NCBI GenBank assembly: GCA_963558185.1
Contig: CAUWFE010000009.1
Location: 1-52,887, forward strand
Direction of reading: 5' to 3'
DNA from: UMGS1663 sp963558185
GTDB taxonomy: Bacteria; Bacillota; Clostridia; TANB77; CAG-508
Length of the DNA: 52,887 bases
Shown: positions 38,606 through 50,190 of the stretch, piece after piece
How the letters are laid out: each line of letters begins with the position of its first letter
Position numbering within the stretch: position 1 is the stretch's first letter
Made by a program: the position numbers and the translations under genes
The notes under the pieces: generated by a model
What the model was told of the DNA's origin: nothing
Databases searched by the model: none
The model's input: the letters and a program-made list of their open reading frames with translations, nothing else

Positions 38606-38926
38606 TTACCACAGCCTTTCCCTTATCATCGTTCTATACTCTTGCCACTTTTTTATTTCACTTTGTAAAATTCTTTCATCGTAAGATTTATTCCAATAGG
38701 AACTTCTTTCCAATTCATTTAATACTCTTACGAAATCATTTAATGGTTTTATTATCGTATCATAAACAGTTTTATCTGGTCTTTCTTTTATTTCACATCC
38801 TAAAGCAGATTCTCTCATAAAATCAGAAACAGTTTTACCTGTTTTATTTGCTTTTGATTTTATTTTTTCTAGTTCTGTTGGATTAACTCTTATTCGTAGC
38901 ATAAAATCTCTTGTTTCTTCTTTCAA
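38606..38926 (-). CDS. mobC: MobC-like relaxosome accessory protein
   Basis: The 106-residue protein has a ribbon-helix-helix N-terminus (FMLRIRVNPTELEKIKSKANKTGKTVSDFMRES) and a helical tail, as in MobC proteins that bind oriT and help the relaxase. It starts the relaxosome unit beside the oriT candidate. Confidence 0.88.
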   Translation of the reverse strand: MKEETRDFMLRIRVNPTELEKIKSKANKTGKTVSDFMRESALGCEIKERPDKTVYDTIIKPLNDFVRVLNELERSSYWNKSYDERILQSEIKKWQEYRTMIRERLW

Positions 38927-38962
38927 TTTTCTGCTCCTTTCTTTATTCTTTTAATGGGGATT

Positions 38963-39003
38963 GGGGCATTGCCCCATAATTTAACAAATGTAGCCACATT
39001 TGT
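38963..39003 (-). other. Candidate origin of transfer (oriT)
   Basis: Directly upstream of mobC are two inverted repeats: GGGGCATTGCCCC (38963-38975) and an 8-bp stem ACAAATGT with ACATTTGT around AGCC (38984-39003). GC-rich hairpins of the form GGGGCATTGCCCC beside mobC and a MobP relaxase are usual oriT features. The nick site is not resolved. Confidence 0.6.
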
Positions 39004-39011
39004 CTTGCTTG

Positions 39012-39458
39012 TTAGGACAATAAATCTTTATCTACAATAATGCAATTTCCACATTTTTCACATACAATTTCATCATATTCTTTAGGTAAATCATCTTCAA
39101 TTTCTGTTTCACTTTCTTCGTCAATTTCTTTATCATTTTCATTGCAATCTTCTATATAACTTTCAACAATATCTTCTTTTATTTGTTTGATTATTTTGTT
39201 AATTAGCTTATTCAATTCTTGCTCATTGTTTATAGAAATCTGCTCTGTTTTTTCTTCATTTTCTTTTCTAAAATCATTTGAAATTTCATCCAGTTTTATT
39301 TCATAAACTTGATTATTTTTGTCTAAATTTTTGAATAAATATTCTTCATCTGTACTTAATAATTCAATAGCATTTTCCAATGCTTCTTGTTTATTTTTTG
39401 CTTTTATTTCTATTTCTCTTTCTGCTACTTTTTTTATTATAAATTTAAAATTTTTCAT
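39012..39458 (-). CDS. DpnD/PcfM-like protein with a CxxC knuckle
   Basis: The N-terminal 45 residues (KFIIKKVAEREIEIKAKNKQEALENAIELL) match the DpnD/PcfM pattern of small beta-alpha-beta proteins in Firmicute plasmids and ICEs. The middle is acidic and disordered. The end has CEKCGNC, which could bind zinc. It starts five bases after the corrected primase stop. Confidence 0.65.
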   Translation of the reverse strand: MKNFKFIIKKVAEREIEIKAKNKQEALENAIELLSTDEEYLFKNLDKNNQVYEIKLDEISNDFRKENEEKTEQISINNEQELNKLINKIIKQIKEDIVESYIEDCNENDKEIDEESETEIEDDLPKEYDEIVCEKCGNCIIVDKDLLS

Positions 39459-39462
39459 AACT

Positions 39463-40450
39463 TTATCTAGTCCTTTCTGTTTCTTTTTTTTTATTATTTT
39501 CTTGTTGTTTTACTCCTAAAATTCTGCATAAATATTCGTTATAATCTTTACCGAATTTTAGGTGGTTTATCTATAATTTCATACTTGTCTGAAAGAACAG
39601 TTTGTAATGCTTTCGTTGCATTTCTTCCTGCTTCATCGTTGTCTAAACATAGTACAATTTTTTTAATTTCTGGGTGTTTATCTAAATATTTTTTTATTGC
39701 AATTGGTATTTTACTTTCTTCGATTACTTTCGCAGGTTGATAAACTCCTGCAAGAGAAATCATTGTTTTATCTTCCCAATTTTGCCCATATAGTTTAAAA
39801 AAGGAAGCAAAAGATAATAAATCTATTGCTCCCTCAAATATATAAATTGTATCTGTTTTTATATTAGCTTCTAACCTAAAAGAATAGTTTTTGCTACTAC
39901 CTGTTGCATCATTTTTAAACTTACTATTGTTTGTTGCTCTACACCCTGCATACTTTGCATTTCCAAACTCATCATAACCGACAAATACAACATTATGATA
40001 ATTTTTTTCTTCATAAACAAAGTGTTTTTCAATACATTTTTGTAATATTTCTTGGTCAATTCCTCTTGATTTTAGATATTGTTTTACTCTGTTTTCGTTG
40101 CTATTTCTCTCTGGTAAAATCAAGTGCCTTTCTGTTGCTTTTTCTTGTGTTTCTACAATAACTGGTGTTTTCATATTCATTCTGTCTGCAACAATTTTTG
40201 CAGATAAAGGGTATGGTATATTTTGCACTTTTTCCATATAATCTACTGCATTTTTTCCTCCTATACCTACAGAACACCAATTCCAATATCCATTAGAAAT
40301 CTTTAAACTATCGTGTGTTTTAGTACACCATTGTGTCCTTGTTTCTCTTACAAGTTCTTGTGGCTCACAAGTTGCTAAATATGTTAATAAATCAACTTGT
40401 TTTGCTTTTGCAATTATATCTGGATGCACCCATATTCCTTTTTTTGACAT
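39463..40450 (-). CDS. Toprim primase, read through one CGG +1 shift
   Basis: The 328-residue protein is a DUF3991/Toprim-type primase for priming the transferred strand. It has an N-terminal zinc-finger-like domain (CEPQELVRETRTQWCTKTHDSLKI), the Toprim acid FEGAIDLLS and LCLDNDEAGRNATKAL. The raw frame stops two codons into the final motif: in-frame CGG (39551-39553) is followed by TAA overlap. Skipping the C gives Gly300 and KIGKDYNEYL, the family end, and moves the stop to 39463, five bases before the next gene. Confidence 0.88.
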
Positions 40451-40456
40451 AGGCTA

Positions 40457-41160
40457 TCATCTACTTTCTTGCTTTTTTTGTTTATTTTCTTTTTCATGCT
40501 CTGAAGTAATTACATATATTGTATCAACTATTGTAGGATATATTGTTTCTCCTAATTTTCCGTCTGCATTTCGCCAATCTTCATAACATTCTGAAAGTAA
40601 ATCATCTTCTTTAAGCATTGCTTTTATTTCTATTTCGTCTAAATTCATTTCTTTTATTTGACCTATAATTTCATCTTTTACAGTTAATTCATAAGCACGA
40701 TTTATAATTTCTTCTGGAGTACATTTCTTTAACTCTTCAACTAATTTTTTATATTCTACATCTAATTTTTCTTCAAGTTTTTGCTTTAAAACTTCACTTT
40801 TTTTGCCTATTTTTGTTTCGTATTTTTCATCTTGTCTAGTTTCAATTCGTGCATCACATTGCTCTCTTAATGTTTCTTTTTCTATCTCTTTTAGCATTAT
40901 TTCTTGCACTTTTTCTTCATCATTTCCAAAAAAATATTTGTCCTTATAACTTGAAAAATATATTTTATAATCAAAAATTTCCATCATTTGGTATATTTCC
41001 ATTTTTATTCCACTTACCCACCATAAATCATCTGTATTTTCATTTTTACTGTAATTCATACTTGGAATTTCATATTGTTTTATAAATATTTTGCTACTAT
41101 TTTCTAGTATTTCATCTTTTAATTCTTTATAAATTTGTTTAAAAATTTCTTCCGTTTTCA
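40457..41160 (-). CDS. Hypothetical acidic helical protein
   Basis: The 234-residue protein is rich in Glu/Lys and helical, with a WWVSG segment near residue 39. No family is recognised. The start at 41160 (MKTEEIF) follows GGAGCGAAAAAG; longer upstream starts lie in the neighbour. It lies between the RadC-like and primase genes of the transfer operon. Confidence 0.6.
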
Positions 41161-41183
41161 TAACTTTTTCGCTCCTTTCCAAA

Positions 41184-42140
41184 TTACCTTTCTTCATCTT
41201 TTGTTTTATTTTTTCGCAGTTTTTCTTTATCAAATAAGTCTGGATTTTTAGTAATTTTTTCAAATCTATATAAATTATTGTCATTATTAAAATATACTGT
41301 ATCTTTAATTGTTCCATATTTTTGATGTTTTATAATCTGGTTATAAGTTAGAGTATCTTGTGTTCCTATAAAAACCCTTGTAGAGCCACTATTTCTTGCT
41401 AAATTCTTAAAAAAACCATTCAAATTTTCTATATTTTGATTAAACATTTTATTTGGAATATCTAATACCATTCTAATATTACACTTACAATCTGTTAAAA
41501 TTGCAACTGAATATTCCTTTTCGTTTTGTATTTGTTTTATTAAAGCAACTAATTCCTCTCTAGTAGAAATTTTTATATTATATAAAGAATTATCACTAAA
41601 TTTCTCTTTAACACTTCTTATAGTATTGTTATCTAAAACTTTTTCTTCTGGCATTAAAATTAATCCCTTTGAATTTTCTTCAATAATTGAATATTTGTCT
41701 TTATTTCCCAATATAATATGACCCAAAAAGCCATCAACATTTGCAACAAAATTGCGTGTTGTTTCCATATCATTTTGAGATGGTTTAGCAGAATTAGATG
41801 TGTGATTATGAGCTAAATAATATCCATCTGCTTTCAATCTATCCATTCTATTTTTCATTGTTTCATAAGTCCTAATAGGATTAAATTCAGAATATTTGTC
41901 TTTTGAAAAAAGCATTACTGCATTTGGTATTTTACTGGTAATTGCTTCTTGACCTACTATCATATTATCTTTCATATAAAATATTCTAAATGTTTCATAA
42001 CGCGAATCTCTAAATATATTACAAGTTTCAATCAAATTTTCTTTTCCTTGTATTTTTATTTTACTTAAATCTATATAACCTTTTTTACCTACTCCTACAT
42101 TTTCTAATTTGTTATAAATAATTTTTGCATTTCTATCCAA
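41184..42140 (-). CDS. RadC-like JAB/MPN protein
   Basis: The protein of about 318 residues contains the JAMM zinc motif HNHTSNSAKPSQND preceded by a long beta domain, as in RadC-like proteins of mobile elements. JAB/MPN domains bind zinc and may act as isopeptidases; the RadC role in DNA metabolism is unclear. A TTG at 42140 with AAAGGAG seven bases before it is my chosen start; an ATG further upstream overlaps the helicase gene. Confidence 0.75.
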   Translation of the reverse strand: MDRNAKIIYNKLENVGVGKKGYIDLSKIKIQGKENLIETCNIFRDSRYETFRIFYMKDNMIVGQEAITSKIPNAVMLFSKDKYSEFNPIRTYETMKNRMDRLKADGYYLAHNHTSNSAKPSQNDMETTRNFVANVDGFLGHIILGNKDKYSIIEENSKGLILMPEEKVLDNNTIRSVKEKFSDNSLYNIKISTREELVALIKQIQNEKEYSVAILTDCKCNIRMVLDIPNKMFNQNIENLNGFFKNLARNSGSTRVFIGTQDTLTYNQIIKHQKYGTIKDTVYFNNDNNLYRFEKITKNPDLFDKEKLRKNKTKDEER

Positions 42141-42168
42141 TATCTTTCTCCTTTCCAATAAAAAAAGC

Positions 42169-45100
42169 CTATAATTCTGGCTCATTTCTATCATAGTCTT
42201 TTTCCTTTTTTTCTTCCTGTTCCTCATCATCTAGTATTTCCTTATCTTTTTTGTCTAAATTAAGAGAAATATTGATTTCATCTAGTTCTTTTGTCAATTG
42301 CTTTAGTTCCTCCTCTTTATTAAATGGAGTTTTTACTTCTTCTTTTGCATTATTAAATTGTCTTTCTGTTTCAAGCAATTTTTCTTTTGCTCTATCTAAC
42401 TCTTTTACAATTCCATCAATAGCATTTTCAATTCTTGTAATATTTCCTCTTGCATCATCTCCTAAATCAATTGTATAAGTTTCTTTACCTTGCAAATGAA
42501 GAATAAATTTTTTGCTCCATCCATCTATTCCTAACAGCATTTTAAGTCCTCTATGTTCTCCTATTAGTTCTGGTACTGGATTTTCCTTTTTCTTACAAAT
42601 CTCTAATATTTCTTTACCTGCACTTTCTTTTGTATTGTATGGTTTGTCATTCATAATCATAGTAGAAAATTTTTCTTCATTATCTATATGAGTATTTTTT
42701 CCTACAAGTTTTATATCACTTTCTATATTTGCAATTTTATTTTGCAACCTTTTTATTTCTACTGGATAATGTTTTACTATCATATCTTCAAGTGTATAAA
42801 TTTGATTCAAATGATTTTGTTTTAATAACTTTAATTTTGCAACCTTATTATCTAACTCCGTTTTTCTAATTATTAAAGGATTTCCTGCAGCCAATGCTTT
42901 TATTTCTGCATAAGAAAGTGCTTTATCATCTATATCATCAGCAGAGCGAACTATTGCTTTTGATGTCATTATTTGACTAATAAATTCTTGTTTTCTCTGT
43001 AACATCTGGTACATATATGCATCAAAAGTTTCCTCTGTTACATAGTTATATATATCTATTTCATCATTTTCATTTCCTTGTCTTACCCCTCTACCATCTT
43101 GCTGTTGTAAATCTGATGGTCTATATGGTACATCTAAATGATGTATTGCTTTTATCTTGTTTTGTACATTAGTCCCTGCACCCATTTTGGCAGTTGACCC
43201 CATTAAAATTCTTATTTCTCCTGTTCTTACTTTTGCAAATAATTCTTTCTTCTTTGTTTCTGTATCTGCAGTATGAATAAAAGCTATCTCACTTTCTGGT
43301 ATTCCTTTTACTATTAGTTTTCTTTTTAAATCTGTATAAACATCTGTAAATTGCCATTCCTTTAGTTGCCATATTCCATTTATATTTTCCATTTCAAAAG
43401 GATTTTCTTCAGTACCTAATGACTTTGGAGTAGATAAATCACAAAATACTAATTGCGTTGATTTTTTATCTTTGCTTTTTTCCCATATTTCATATACATT
43501 ATTAGCACAAGCATTTACTTTGCTCCCCTCAAAATCTGACAACATTGGATTAAGCATTCTTTGATCAAGTGCTAATTTTCTTCCCTCATTAGTTATTTTT
43601 AACATATTATCTATTTTAGGGTTTATTTTTTCTTTCCTTATTCTCTCTGCTCTTTCCCCTAAACCTTTTACCATTTCCTTTTGTATATCACTTGGTTTTA
43701 CTACTATTGTTTTTCGATTTGCTTTTGGAACTGGTAACTTTAATGTTTCAGCAGTTTGTATATCAGCAATTTCCTTAAACATAGACAGCAATTCTGGTAG
43801 ATTATAAAATTTTGCAAATCTTGTTTTACTTCTATATCCGACTTCCGTGCAACATCTAATTCCATTGCTGTTACAGTTTCTCCAAAAGTAGATGCCCAAC
43901 TATCAAATTGTAATAAATTTGCTTTTGCAAGAGTATTGTATTGTAAATATCTTTGCATAGTGTACATTTCTACCATTGAATTTGATATTGGTGTTCCTGT
44001 TGCAAATACAATTCCTCTGCCTCCAGTAAGTTCATCTAAATATTGACATTTCATAAATAAGTCAGAACTTTTTTGTGCTTCTGTTTGTGCTATTCCTCCA
44101 ACATTTCTCATTTTAGTAAATAAAAATAGATTTTTAAAATAATGTGCTTCATCAATGAATATTCTATCGCACCCTAGTTGTTCAAAAGTTACAATATTAT
44201 CCTTTCTGCTTTGGTCATTAAGTCTTTTTAATTTTTCTTCTAGCTTTGTTTTACTCTTTTCTAATTGCTTTATAGAATAATATTCTCCATCATTATTTCT
44301 TAAATCATCAATACCATTTAATAAATCATTTATTTGCTTTTTTAATGCTTTTTCTTGTCTTTCTTTTGACATTGGTATTTTTTCAAATTGTGAATGTCCT
44401 ATGATTATAGCATCGTATTCTCCTGTAGCAATTTTACTACAAAATTTTTTACGGTTATTAGTTGTAAAATCTTTTTTTGTTGCTACAAGAATATTTGCTG
44501 ATGGATATAATTGTAGAAATTCACTAGCAAATTGTTCAGTAATATGGTTTGGTACAACAAATAAAGACTTGCTACATAAGCCAAGTCTTTTTGATTCCAT
44601 TGCAGAAGCCACCATTTCAAAAGTCTTTCCCGCTCCAACTTCGTGAGCTAACAAAGTATTTCCACCATATAAAATATGTGCTATTGCATCTATTTGGTGT
44701 TTTCTCAAATTGATTTCTGGATTTATTCCACCAAATTGAATATATTGTCCATCATACTCACGAGGTTTTATACTATTAAATTTTTCATTATAAATTTTTA
44801 CTAATCTTTCTCTACGAGTTTGGTCTTTCCATATCCACTCTGTAAACTCTTCTTTTATTCTATCTTGTTTTGCTTGTGCTATTGCTGTTTCCTTTGCATT
44901 TAAAACTTTTTGCTCATTGCCATGTTCATCTATAACTGTATCGTTAATTCTTATGTCTTTCAAATTTAATGTTGTTTCAATTATTTTATATGCGTTTGCT
45001 CTTGCCGTTCCATAAGTGCTATATGCTAAAACATTACCTCTATCTTCGCTCTTTCCACTTATATTCCATTCAGAAGTATATTCAGAATAATGCACACTAA

Positions 45101-48100
45101 TATTTCTTCTATTAGAGGATTGAGGTTTTAATAATTCAAACATAAATTGTTCTACTACATCTATTGGTATCCAAGTTGCTCCTAATCTTACACTTATTTC
45201 ACTAGCTGACAAATCTTTTGGTTGTGCTTGTTCTAGTGCTTTTACATTTATTTCATATTGTCTATCATTTTTTGCAAACTCCTGTGCAATTTTAAATTTT
45301 TCTCTTACATTTCCACTTAAATATTCATCTACTGTTACATAGTTTTCTTGCATAGGGTCTTTATATATACTTCCCTCAAGGTCTTTTACAAGTTCTTGCT
45401 CTGTTTTTCCTGTTAGACTAGACATATATTCCATATCAACTCTTGCTTTTTCTGATATAGATACAATTAAAGCATCTATACTATTGTTTACTTCTGTTAC
45501 TGCTTTGTGAGGTTTTATAGTTCTTTTAGTAAACATATCTGCTTTTCTTATAAATCGCTTATTCTCATCAATAATTTCAAGTGAACATAACAAATAGTAG
45601 CTACTATCTTCATTAAAGGCTTTTTCATTTGCTCTACTATTTATTATTCCATAAGTTTTTGTAAAACTATCATAAAGACTATTCAATTTTAATTGTTCTT
45701 GCTTTATTTCATCTTCGGAGTTATTTTCTGTTTGTAATTCTATTAAGTTTCTTACACAATCTCTAATTGCTATCATACCCTTTATTCTACTTATTGTAGT
45801 CAATGGTAGTTCTTGTAAATACATTCTACTATTTTCTCTATAATATACTTGATTATCTACCATTGTATAAGAGAAATTTCTTACACTTGCATCTGCGGGA
45901 ATACTCGTTTCCTCTTCATCTTCTATATCTAGTTGATAATCTTCTATTTCAGAGTTTATATTTATTATTGCTTGACTTAACAAGTTCCCTAATGGAATTT
46001 CATAAGGGCTACAAGTTGATGTCATACCAAACCTACTTGTTGTCATTTCCATTTTTCCTAAAATCATTTCTGGGTGTTCAACAAAATACTTATTCATTCT
46101 AATTCCATTTTCATTTTCTGCAATCTCCACCCAATCATCTTCAATATCTACAATTTTATCTCTTTTCTTTAGAAATATAATATCTGATGTTACTATTGTT
46201 CCTGCATTCTTCTTAAAAGTATTGTTTGGTAATCTAATTGCACCTATAAGTTCTGCTCTTTGTGATATATATCGTCTTACATCTTCATTTTCTTTGTCCA
46301 TTGTTCCCTTACTTGTAATAAATGCTATAACTCCATTTGGTCTTACTTTATCAAGTGTCTTTGCAAAAAAGTAATCGTGTATTAAAAATTTATTCTTATC
46401 ATATCGCTTGTCATAAAGTTTATAATCTCCAAATGGTACATTTCCAAATGCTACATCAAAAAACGAGTCTGGTAATTCTACATCTTCAAAACCTTTTACT
46501 GCAATTGTATTTTTCTGGTATAACTGTCTTGCTATCCTTCCAGAAATACTGTCTTTTTCAATACCATATAATTTACATTGTTTTAGTTCATCTGGTAGCA
46601 TTCCCATAAAATTACCTACACCGACAACTTGGCTCTAAAATGTTTCCTTGTTTTAATCCCATTTTTTCTAATGCTTCATAAATAGCATTTATAACTATTG
46701 GTGGTGTGTAAAAAGATGTTAAAGTTGATTCTTTTGCTTCATCATATTCTTTTTCAGTTAGTACCCCGGAAAGTTCTTGATATTCTTTTGTCCACTCATC
46801 ATTATTTCTGTCAAATGCCTCTGCAATACCTCCCCAACCAACATATTGTGCTAAAATTTCTTGTTCTTCAGTATTAGCATATCTATTTTCATCTTCACAT
46901 TTTTTTAATACCTTTATTGCCTCTATATTTTTTCTAAATTTTTCTTTTCTTGTACCACTACCTAAGTCATTATTAGTAATTTTATAGTTATTTCTATCTT
47001 TTAATGGAATTTCTGGGTGCAAATCAAAATACTCTATTTTATTTCTTCGTTTTCTTTTTATATTTGGTATTAGTTTCTTTTCAGTTTGTTCTAATTTTTT
47101 TGGAGCATTTTGTTCTACTTTGTCATCTTCTTGTATGTCTTGATTTCTTCCGTTTTGATAGTCATCTACTAATGCTTGGGCTAAATGTTTGAAATAATCA
47201 ACAACATCTGCATTATGAAAGTCTATTTTTACTATCATTTTTCTTATTTCTTCTTGTTCTTCTTTTGATGTTGCTTTTATATTTTCTATAACATTTCCTA
47301 ATTCAAAATAATGACTCTCGCCATTTGATTCAATAGAAAAAATCTCATCAAGGTCAATTCCTTTTTCTTCAATAAAAGTATCTAACCATTCATCAAATGA
47401 ACTGTCTTCTTTATTTTCTTCTATATCTTCTATTAGTGTATTTTCAATTATGTCTTGTACTTTTCTTCTAGTTCTTACCTTGTCATTACCTGGATTTTCT
47501 TTTACCTTTCTATCAAATTCATTTCTATCCATTTCTTCAACAAGTATTGGAAAACTCATATCTCTTAATGCTACTCTATTATTATCTATTGAACTAATTG
47601 AAAACTGTCTTGTACCTATATAAACTACATCTCCTACCTCATATTCATAATAAGGTAATCGTTTTTCTAATTCTACAAGCAATTCTTTTGCTTCTACTGC
47701 TAATTCGCTATCATAATCTTCATCTTCATAACTTGCTTTTAAAAAGTCTATATAATCTCTGATATTTAATTCATCATTTATATCTGCTCTTATTAGCTCT
47801 ATATTATCTTCATCTGTATTTTCTGGTGGTACATTGTCCATATAAGCATACAAATCATAATCTTTTATAAATGAGTGTAATCTTTCGGCAAGTTTGTATT
47901 CTTCATCTTTTATTTGATTTTCTAATTCTGTACTTATTTTTGGTCTATCGTTTGCATCTACCCAATCGTAATACTCATCTTTTTCTATATCTGTCAAGTA
48001 CCTTTCTGCACTTATAAGTTCTCTTATTCTTTTTTCAACTTGTACCCAAGTCAATCTCAACTTTGGTGCATTCTCTTTATGTGCAAAAGATAATACTATT

Positions 48101-49902
48101 CCTTTTGAACTATGATCTTCACATACTCCGTTATCATCTGCACTTCTGCCACCTGTTCCATACTCATTTTTCAAAAAATCGGCATTTTCTTGACTTGATA
48201 AACTTTTTGTAAATTGTTCATATATTCTAAACTTACTATCCGCAATATGACTACCCTCTTGTAAAACGCTATCAATCATTTCTTGTGTAAAAGAAAAAAC
48301 AGAAGCATTTTCTGCCTCTGCTATATTTTGTTTTTGTTCATTTTCAGTTAGTAAATTAATATTGCTTTCTAACTCATTTATAGATAATATTGAAATAAAA
48401 TTATCAACTATATCATTCCAATTTTTAAAACATTCTTCTGTTCTATTAAGATATTTGCCTTTCCATAAATGTAGTCCATTTTGATAGCTTTTATAACCAA
48501 TTCTTGAACTATCATCTCCATATTCGGTATAAGCATTACCTAATAATTCTATAATATATTTTTCTAACTTTTCTCTATTATCTGTATTTTCTTTGAAAAA
48601 CTTCTCTACATTTTTATACTCTTTAATAACATTTGGAGCTTCCTTTATAATACTATTTATTGTTTCATCATCATAAAATTCTTTTATATTGTTGTCTTTT
48701 TTAGTATCATAATATCCTAAATGTAAATTAGTTCTCTCGTTACTTGTTCCTCTGCTATCAACTTGTAGTTGTTCATTGCCTTTACCCAAGCCATTTGGTC
48801 TTTGGCTTTCAATTCCTCCGTTACTCCATTTTGTTTCGCTAATTTTTCTATTATTTGTGTTATCATTTTCGTTGCTATTTCTTGAATCTCCGTTAAGTGT
48901 TTTGCTAATTGTTTGTTCATTAGTAATATCGTGTATTCGCCTTTCTTGTTCTTCTTTAGATAGTGTAACCTCATTTTTGCGTATTTCCCTGTTGGTATTT
49001 TCTCTTGCTTCATTATTAAGTTTGGTATATTGTAATCCCCTACTCTCGTGTATTCTATTTCCATCATATTCAACTCCTCCTTTGATTTTTTCTTTATAAT
49101 TATAATACTCTTCTTTTTCATTATTAACAAATGTGCGATTTTGATTTTTTTCATTTTTTTGAAGATTTATTACTGTTTTTGCAATTTCCCTTAATCCTAT
49201 TTCTGCTATATCACTTATTGCAGTTCCAAGTAAAATAGTCAAATTACTATTATCAAAATTTTTTATATAAGAAAACTCACTTTTTGCAATATATTTTTCT
49301 GCCTCAATTCCACATCTATTCAGCATAATATATATTACACTACTAAAGACGGTTTGATATACTAATGTTTCTATTTCTGTGTCTGATAAGGATTCTAACA
49401 TAGTTCCACTTTTATATTTTACTATTGATGACATATAATCTTGTATATTGTCCATTACCATATTATTTGCTGTTGTACTAATTGCATCTATAAAACTACT
49501 ATTTTCGCTTATATCTCCAAATTTTACTTCTAAAGAATCTATAATTTCATTTTCATATTCTGGCTTTATACTCCATAATTTATATGGTGTGTTTTTATAA
49601 TTGTGAGTATCTGCCACATCAAAAACCAATCTAAATGGATATTTACTATTTTCATCTTTTGAAAATACAAATATATAATTTGCATCTTTATTAACCCATC
49701 TATGAACTTTTTCGTTCCATTCTTCCATTTCTGCACAAGCAGTTGCACTCGGTCTTTGTGCAAAAATTAAAACTTGGTCATTAAAACTGTACTTAAAATT
49801 CCAAGAAGCTGTTTTTAAGAATGATAACCAAATATCTTCATTTTTAGTTATATCATTTATTGTATCTTTATAAAGTTCTCGTGTTTCTAAAATTTTTCCC
49901 AC
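42169..49902 (-). CDS. Giant N6-adenine methylase/SNF2 helicase protein, read through three CGG +1 shifts
   Basis: This protein of about 2576 residues combines an ArdC-like N-terminus (SWNFKYSFNDQVLIFAQRPSA), an N6-adenine methylase (motif I EPSCGVGNF, motif IV GNVPFG) and an SNF2 helicase (HEVGAGKT, DEAHYFK, then GRGVRQGNENDEI). It probably modifies and remodels transferred DNA. The Gly of motif I (Gly1094) is encoded through in-frame CGG 46621-46623. Two more CGGs, 43845-43847 and 43838-43840, are seven bases apart and give VAGSGYRSKTRFAKFYN, the family sequence. The three shifts join what look like three overlapping genes. Confidence 0.9.
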
Positions 49903-49919
49903 TTTACACCTCCTAATTA

Positions 49920-50135
49920 TTAAGCTTCAAATAAGATTTTAAACCAATTTTTATCTTGTATCATTTCTTGTATTTCCCATATTATTTCTATATCTTTCAT
50001 ACTTATCTTGTCTTTTTCTTTCAGCTTGTTAAGGTCTAATACTTTTATATTTAAAATTGCTTTTTCTCCAATAATATTTATTTTTTCTAATTTTTTTATT
50101 TCCTTTTTCATTTGATTTATGCTATAAGTTGCCAT
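49920..50135 (-). CDS. Small hypothetical protein
   Basis: The 71-residue helical protein with a basic N-terminus has no recognised family. It is 17 bases before the giant methylase/helicase gene on the same strand, with AGAAAGTAGG before the ATG. Confidence 0.55.
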   Translation of the reverse strand: MATYSINQMKKEIKKLEKINIIGEKAILNIKVLDLNKLKEKDKISMKDIEIIWEIQEMIQDKNWFKILFEA

Positions 50136-50190
50136 TTTTACACCTACTTTCTTTAATTAAAGGTGGCCTTATAAAAGCCACCTTTACAAT

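Noticed and set aside
7750..46630. Systematic base-calling artefact inserting C before GG
   Set aside because: GG also occurs in Trp, Arg AGG, across codons and in out-of-frame CGG, and none of those positions is broken. No constant flanking motif such as a methylation site is shared. It is not fully excluded without reads.
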